Source: Phycisphaerae bacterium
GTDB taxonomy: Bacteria; Planctomycetota; Phycisphaerae; Tepidisphaerales; Tepidisphaeraceae
Direction: 5' to 3'
Assembly (NCBI GenBank): GCA_030448225.1
Contig: JAUJNJ010000143.1
Span: 1 to 8,902, forward strand
Length of the DNA stretch: 8,902 bases
This document shows positions 6,291-8,902 of this stretch, one piece after another. Each line of letters begins with the position of its first letter. The first letter of the stretch is position 1. The notes under the pieces are model-generated. The model had not been told where the DNA came from. It worked only from the letters and a program-made list of their open reading frames with translations, and made no database searches. Made by a program: the position numbers and the translations under genes.

Positions 6291-6296
6291 AAGGAA
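6291..6296 (+). promoter_or_regulatory. Ribosome-binding site of the aldo/keto reductase
   Basis: AAGGAA lies six bases before the ATG at 6303 and supports that start, which is also where the family N-terminus (MQTRPLGNTGL) begins. Unlike the starts at 1551 and 4852, this site is outside any repeat. Confidence 0.65.
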
Positions 6297-6302
6297 ATCG
6301 CC

Positions 6303-7267
6303 ATGCAGACCCGCCCGCTCGGCAACACCGGATTGAACCTGCCCGTCCTGAGCTTCGGCGCGTCGTCGATGAGGCAGGAAGTTCCGCAAGGTGGACCTGA
6401 CCAGGCGGCAGAGTCGGTCCACCCGCCATCGGAGGTCGCGCATGAACTTCATCGACACGTCGCGTTCTACGGGCGCGGCATGTCGGAGGTGCTGCTCGGC
6501 GTTGCGGCACCAGGAGATCCCGCGCGACAGCTACCTGCTCGGCTCGAAGCTCGGCGCTACAGCGGGCAACACTTCGACTTCTCCGCCCGACGCGTGGTCG
6601 AAGGCGTCGACGTCAGCCCTCGAGCGGATGGGCGTCGACCACCTCGACGTCATGCTCTGCCACGACATCGAGTTCGTCGACGCCGGCAGATCGTCGACGA
6701 GACGCTCCCCGCGGCATGCAGCGGGTGCAGCAGCAGGGAAGGTGCGGTTCATCGAGATCGGCAACTACCCGATGAAGATCTTCAAGTACGTGCTCGACCA
6801 GCAGCCGCTGGACGTGATCCTGTCGTACAACCACTACACGCTCCAGAACACGATGCTGGCCGAACTCGTGCCCTACCTGAAGGGCAAGGGCGTCGGCATC
6901 ATGGAACGCCGCCCCGTTCTCCGCGCGGCTGCTGACGAACGCGCGCGCCGAAATGGCACAAGGCCACGCCGCAGGTCGCAAGGTCGCCGCCAGGGCCGCC
7001 GCCCCTGCGAGCAGCAGGGCATCCGACATCGCCCGCTCGCGCTGCAGTTCTCGATCCGCCACGAGGACATGGCCGCCTGCATCGTCGGCTCGGCCAAGCG
7101 GAGAACGTCCGCAAGTGGGTGGCGTGGGCGCGGCAGCCGATCGACGAACAGCTCCTGCGGGAAGTGCAGGAGATCCTCCGGCCGATCCCGACTGGTTCTA
7201 CGTGGAGGGGCGGCCGGAGAACAACGATGAGGGCGGGATCAGGGGCGAGGTCGTGATGAAGTGCTGA
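6303..7267 (+). CDS. Aldo/keto reductase, L-galactose/L-fucose dehydrogenase type (frame-broken as read)
   Basis: An aldo/keto reductase of about 320 residues. N-terminus: MQTRPLGNTGLNLPVLSFGA. The catalytic tetrad is all present across frames: Asp in NFIDTS, Tyr in FYGRGMSEVLLG, Lys in YLLGSKLG, His in VMLCHDIEFVDAG. Also visible are RYSGQHFDFSARRVVEGVDVS, QIVDETLPA, GKVRFI, the PMKIFKYVLDQQPLDVILSY block, NHYTLQNTMLAELVPYLKGKGVGIM, LALQFSIRHEDMAACIVGSA and the C-terminus EGRPENNDEGGIRGEVVMKC with TGA at 7265. The pattern CHDIEF, QIV-ETxPAL, F-YVLD and DVILSY-HY closely follows plant L-galactose dehydrogenase, with L-fucose and D-threo-aldose 1-dehydrogenases as relatives. Expected reaction: NAD(P)-dependent oxidation of an aldose at C1 to the lactone, upstream of the lactonase at 3819. 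Indels disturb the frame about every 60-100 bases. Confidence 0.83.
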
Positions 7268-7280
7268 TGTGCGCGAACAG

Positions 7281-7328
7281 CCAATGACCAAGCCTCGATG
7301 GCCAACAGATGACCGACTCCAATGACCA
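7281..7328 (+). repeat. Tandem, degenerate CCAATGACCA repeats
   Basis: CCAATGACCA occurs exactly at 7281-7290 and 7319-7328. Two degenerate units lie between them (CGATGGCCA at 7297-7305 and AGATGACC at 7308-7315). It starts 13 bases after the aldo/keto reductase stop. Unlike the other gap elements, I find no inverted partner downstream. Confidence 0.55.
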
Positions 7329-7989
7329 GGAAGTGCGGGCACGCCGCGCGGCGTACCTCGCCTTGTGAAGCCGCACGGCCAAACTCCGCCATCGGTTGCT
7401 GGTGCTCCCGGACGCGCCACGTCCCAGTTCAACGACATCGTCGGCGTTGCCGTACTCGGCCGGCGATGACGCTCCGCGCGCAGCGCGCCGCCATCGGGGA
7501 AACGGAATCGCCATGAAGGGCGGTGAAGACGGCGGCCCACTGTTCCGGTGTGGCGAAGGCGATATTATGAGGTCCGGGGGCGCGCCAGTGCCGTCGCAGC
7601 CGGGCGGCTACGCGGCGACGCCCGGCGATCGGGTGCAGTGCCGGCGCTGCCGTCGCCGGCCGTCGTCGATCGACTGCCCGGACGCCGGGCCGGCGGAGCC
7701 GCTCGACGCCGTCGCTCGCCGCGGTTCTCCTTGACGCCCGGCCGGATTTGACGGTTCTAGTGTCGAGGGCGATCATCGCCCCGATCGGCGGCCACGACGC
7801 GGATCGAACGGCGCGCCCACACGACCCGTCCGCGTTCGGGCGAGCCGTCGCTCAACCATCGCCGGCGGCGTCGCCCTTGAAGTCGGGTGCCGGTGGTCGC
7901 GAGAATTCGTAAAGGAAGGGACCGGCTCGGCGCGCGCGCCGGCGGCGTCGCCGCGATCGATCGCCGCCGCGACCGCCGCGGACCCGTTC
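7329..7989. other. Gap without a recognisable gene
   Basis: About 660 bases in which no frame on either strand gives a protein I recognise. The longest candidates are Arg/Ala/Pro-rich and typical of GC-rich noncoding sequence. A minus-strand stretch near 7490-7560 reads HNIAFATPEQWAAVFTALHG, which looks less random, but I cannot extend it into a gene. Because indels are frequent here, a short broken gene could be missed. The last 50 bases before 7990 are CG-rich with no clear ribosome-binding site; AAAGGAAGG occurs at 7911-7919. Confidence 0.5.
7748..7776 (+). promoter_or_regulatory. Possible sigma-70-like promoter upstream of the receiver gene
   Basis: TTGACG at 7748-7753 is followed, 17 bases later, by GATCAT at 7771-7776, a fair -35 but weak -10. 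A second TTGACG lies at 7731-7736. The site is about 215 bases upstream of the next start, in one of the few less GC-rich patches. Weak evidence only. Confidence 0.25.
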
Positions 7990-8405
7990 ATGCACGACCG
8001 CCTGAACATCCTCGTGATCGACGACGACGAGGGCGACCGCGTGATGGTCCGCCGCCGCGCTGGTGTCGTCGGGATCGCGGCCGACTTCGACGAGTCGCCG
8101 ACAACGCCGGCGGATCGGATGCTCGGCGCCAAGGCGTACACTGCCGCGGCTGCTCGACCACGGGCTGCCCGACATGGACGGGCTGGCCGTCCTGCTGCGC
8201 CGTCCGCGGCGCCCGGCGTGACCGCGCCGATCATCCTGCTGACCGGCGTCGGCGACGAGCGACGGCTGGCGGTCGGGCTGATGCGCCCGGCGCCGAACGA
8301 CTACCTCGCCAGGCCCGCCTCGGCGCGACCTGCTCGCCCACAGCGTCCGCCGCGATCCGCCTGCACCGCGCTGACCGAGGAAGGGCGACGCTGGCGAGGG
8401 GATGA
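7990..8405 (+). CDS. Response-regulator receiver domain protein (frame-broken as read)
   Basis: A CheY-like receiver. The ATG at 7990 opens [20 protein letters not shown] with the acidic Asp-Asp pair. The phosphoacceptor Asp (codon 8156-8158) lies in [17 protein letters not shown], the switch Thr in [12 protein letters not shown], and NDYLA precedes where the conserved Lys should be; an indel there scrambles the Lys region. C-terminal text such as AHSVRRAIRLHRA follows. The blocks are in several frames. A TGA at 8403-8405 overlaps an ATG at 8402, so this may be a stand-alone regulator translationally coupled to the PAS protein. Equally, both may be one receiver-PAS protein with the stop created by an indel. 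Ligand and output are unknown. It appears functionally separate from the sugar genes. Confidence 0.72.
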
Positions 8406-8902
8406 CCGAGGAGAGCGAGCAGCGGTTCCGCGCGGTGGCCGACAGCGCGCCCGGTCCTGCTGTGGGTCAGCGACGAGTCGGGCGGCGGGATCTACTTCAA
8501 CTACGGGTGGCTCGACTTCACCGGCCGCACCGCCGAGCAGGGAGCAGGGCGACGGGTGGGTGGCCGGCGTGCCCCCGACGACCGCCCCCGCGCGCCGCCA
8601 GCCGCGCCGCCGCCCTGGCGTCGCCGCGGCAGTTCGAGGTCGAGTTCCGCCTCCGCCGCCGCGACGCGAGTACCGCTGGGTGCTCGACGGCGGCTCGCCG
8701 CGGTTCCTGCCCGACGGCACGTTCGCCGGGTTTGTCGGGTCGTGCGTCGACATCACCGAGCGCAGCCCAGTCGGAGCAGGAGCGGGCCGAGCTGCTCGCC
8801 CGCGAGCGAAGGGCCCGCGGCCGCGGCGCACGGCGAGCGAGCAGCAGCCTGCCGCTTCTTGGCCGAGTCGATCCCCCAGCAGGTCTGGACCGCCTGGCCC
8901 GA
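8402..8902 (+). CDS. PAS-domain sensor protein, probable histidine kinase N-terminus (cut by window edge, frame-broken)
   Basis: Opens [17 protein letters not shown], the usual lead into a PAS domain. After one extra base near 8454 it continues [29 protein letters not shown]. The PAC half follows: [44 protein letters not shown] linker helix ([10 protein letters not shown]) leads to RFLAES with PQQVWTAWP, the beginning of a second PAS domain at the edge. Multi-PAS proteins of this kind usually end in a histidine kinase, but that part is outside the window. Start uncertain: it may be fused to the receiver upstream. Confidence 0.72.
   Translation, partial: MTEESEQRFRAVADSAPGPAVGQRRVGRRDLLQLRVARLHRPHRRAGSRATGGWPACPRRPPPRAASRAAALASPRQFEVEFRLRRRDASTAGCSTAARRGSCPTARSPGLSGRASTSPSAAQSEQERAELLARERRARGRGARRASSSLPLLGRVDPPAGLDRLAR

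Noticed and set aside
3819..7267. Lactonase, UxaE-like and aldo/keto reductase as true pseudogenes
   Set aside because: Start and stop codons, full family length and catalytic residues are all retained, and the indels cluster in short C/G runs in one contiguous part of the window, which fits sequence error better.

Overview
This is a very GC-rich bacterial window with all recognisable genes on the + strand. Three things suggest a member of the Planctomycetota (inference, about 0.7): GC-rich codons, intergenic gaps filled with inverted-repeat elements (including the CACGAAGA and GCAGAGGCGC types familiar from such genomes), and a receiver/PAS sensor of the kind common there. No rRNA, tRNA or CRISPR array is visible.

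Layout. At 11-507 a small cassette encodes a DUF559 (PD-(D/E)XK-like) endonuclease and is enclosed by two perfect 45-bp inverted repeats, each of which is itself a hairpin. A co-directional set of six metabolic genes follows: a D-2-hydroxyacid dehydrogenase (544-1509), a malate/L-lactate dehydrogenase-family oxidoreductase (1551-2648), a short-chain dehydrogenase (2873-3685), a COG3618-type amidohydrolase/lactonase (3819-4630), a tagaturonate epimerase (UxaE)-family protein (4852-6088) and an L-galactose/L-fucose dehydrogenase-type aldo/keto reductase (6303-7267). A gap of about 720 bases without a recognisable gene comes next. The window ends in a response-regulator receiver domain (7990-8405) and a PAS sensor protein (8402 to beyond the edge).

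How the genes may work together (inference). The aldo/keto reductase would oxidise an aldose such as L-galactose or L-fucose to its lactone, and the amidohydrolase would open the lactone to the aldonate. After oxidation to a keto-acid, the UxaE-like enzyme would epimerise it, and the SDR would reduce it towards a mannonate-type acid. The two 2-hydroxyacid dehydrogenases would act on hydroxy/keto acids in the same or a neighbouring pathway. No sugar-acid dehydratase, kinase, aldolase or transporter is in the window.

Two features dominate. First, all five gaps between these six genes carry an inverted-repeat or hairpin element, and four different families are represented; the hairpin family of the endonuclease cassette recurs in two of the gaps. 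Second, reading frames are clean up to about 3485, but from there to the end every gene changes frame repeatedly while its motifs stay intact. The indels mostly sit in short C/G runs, which looks like consensus error rather than gene decay, so gene ends and translations after 3485 are approximate.
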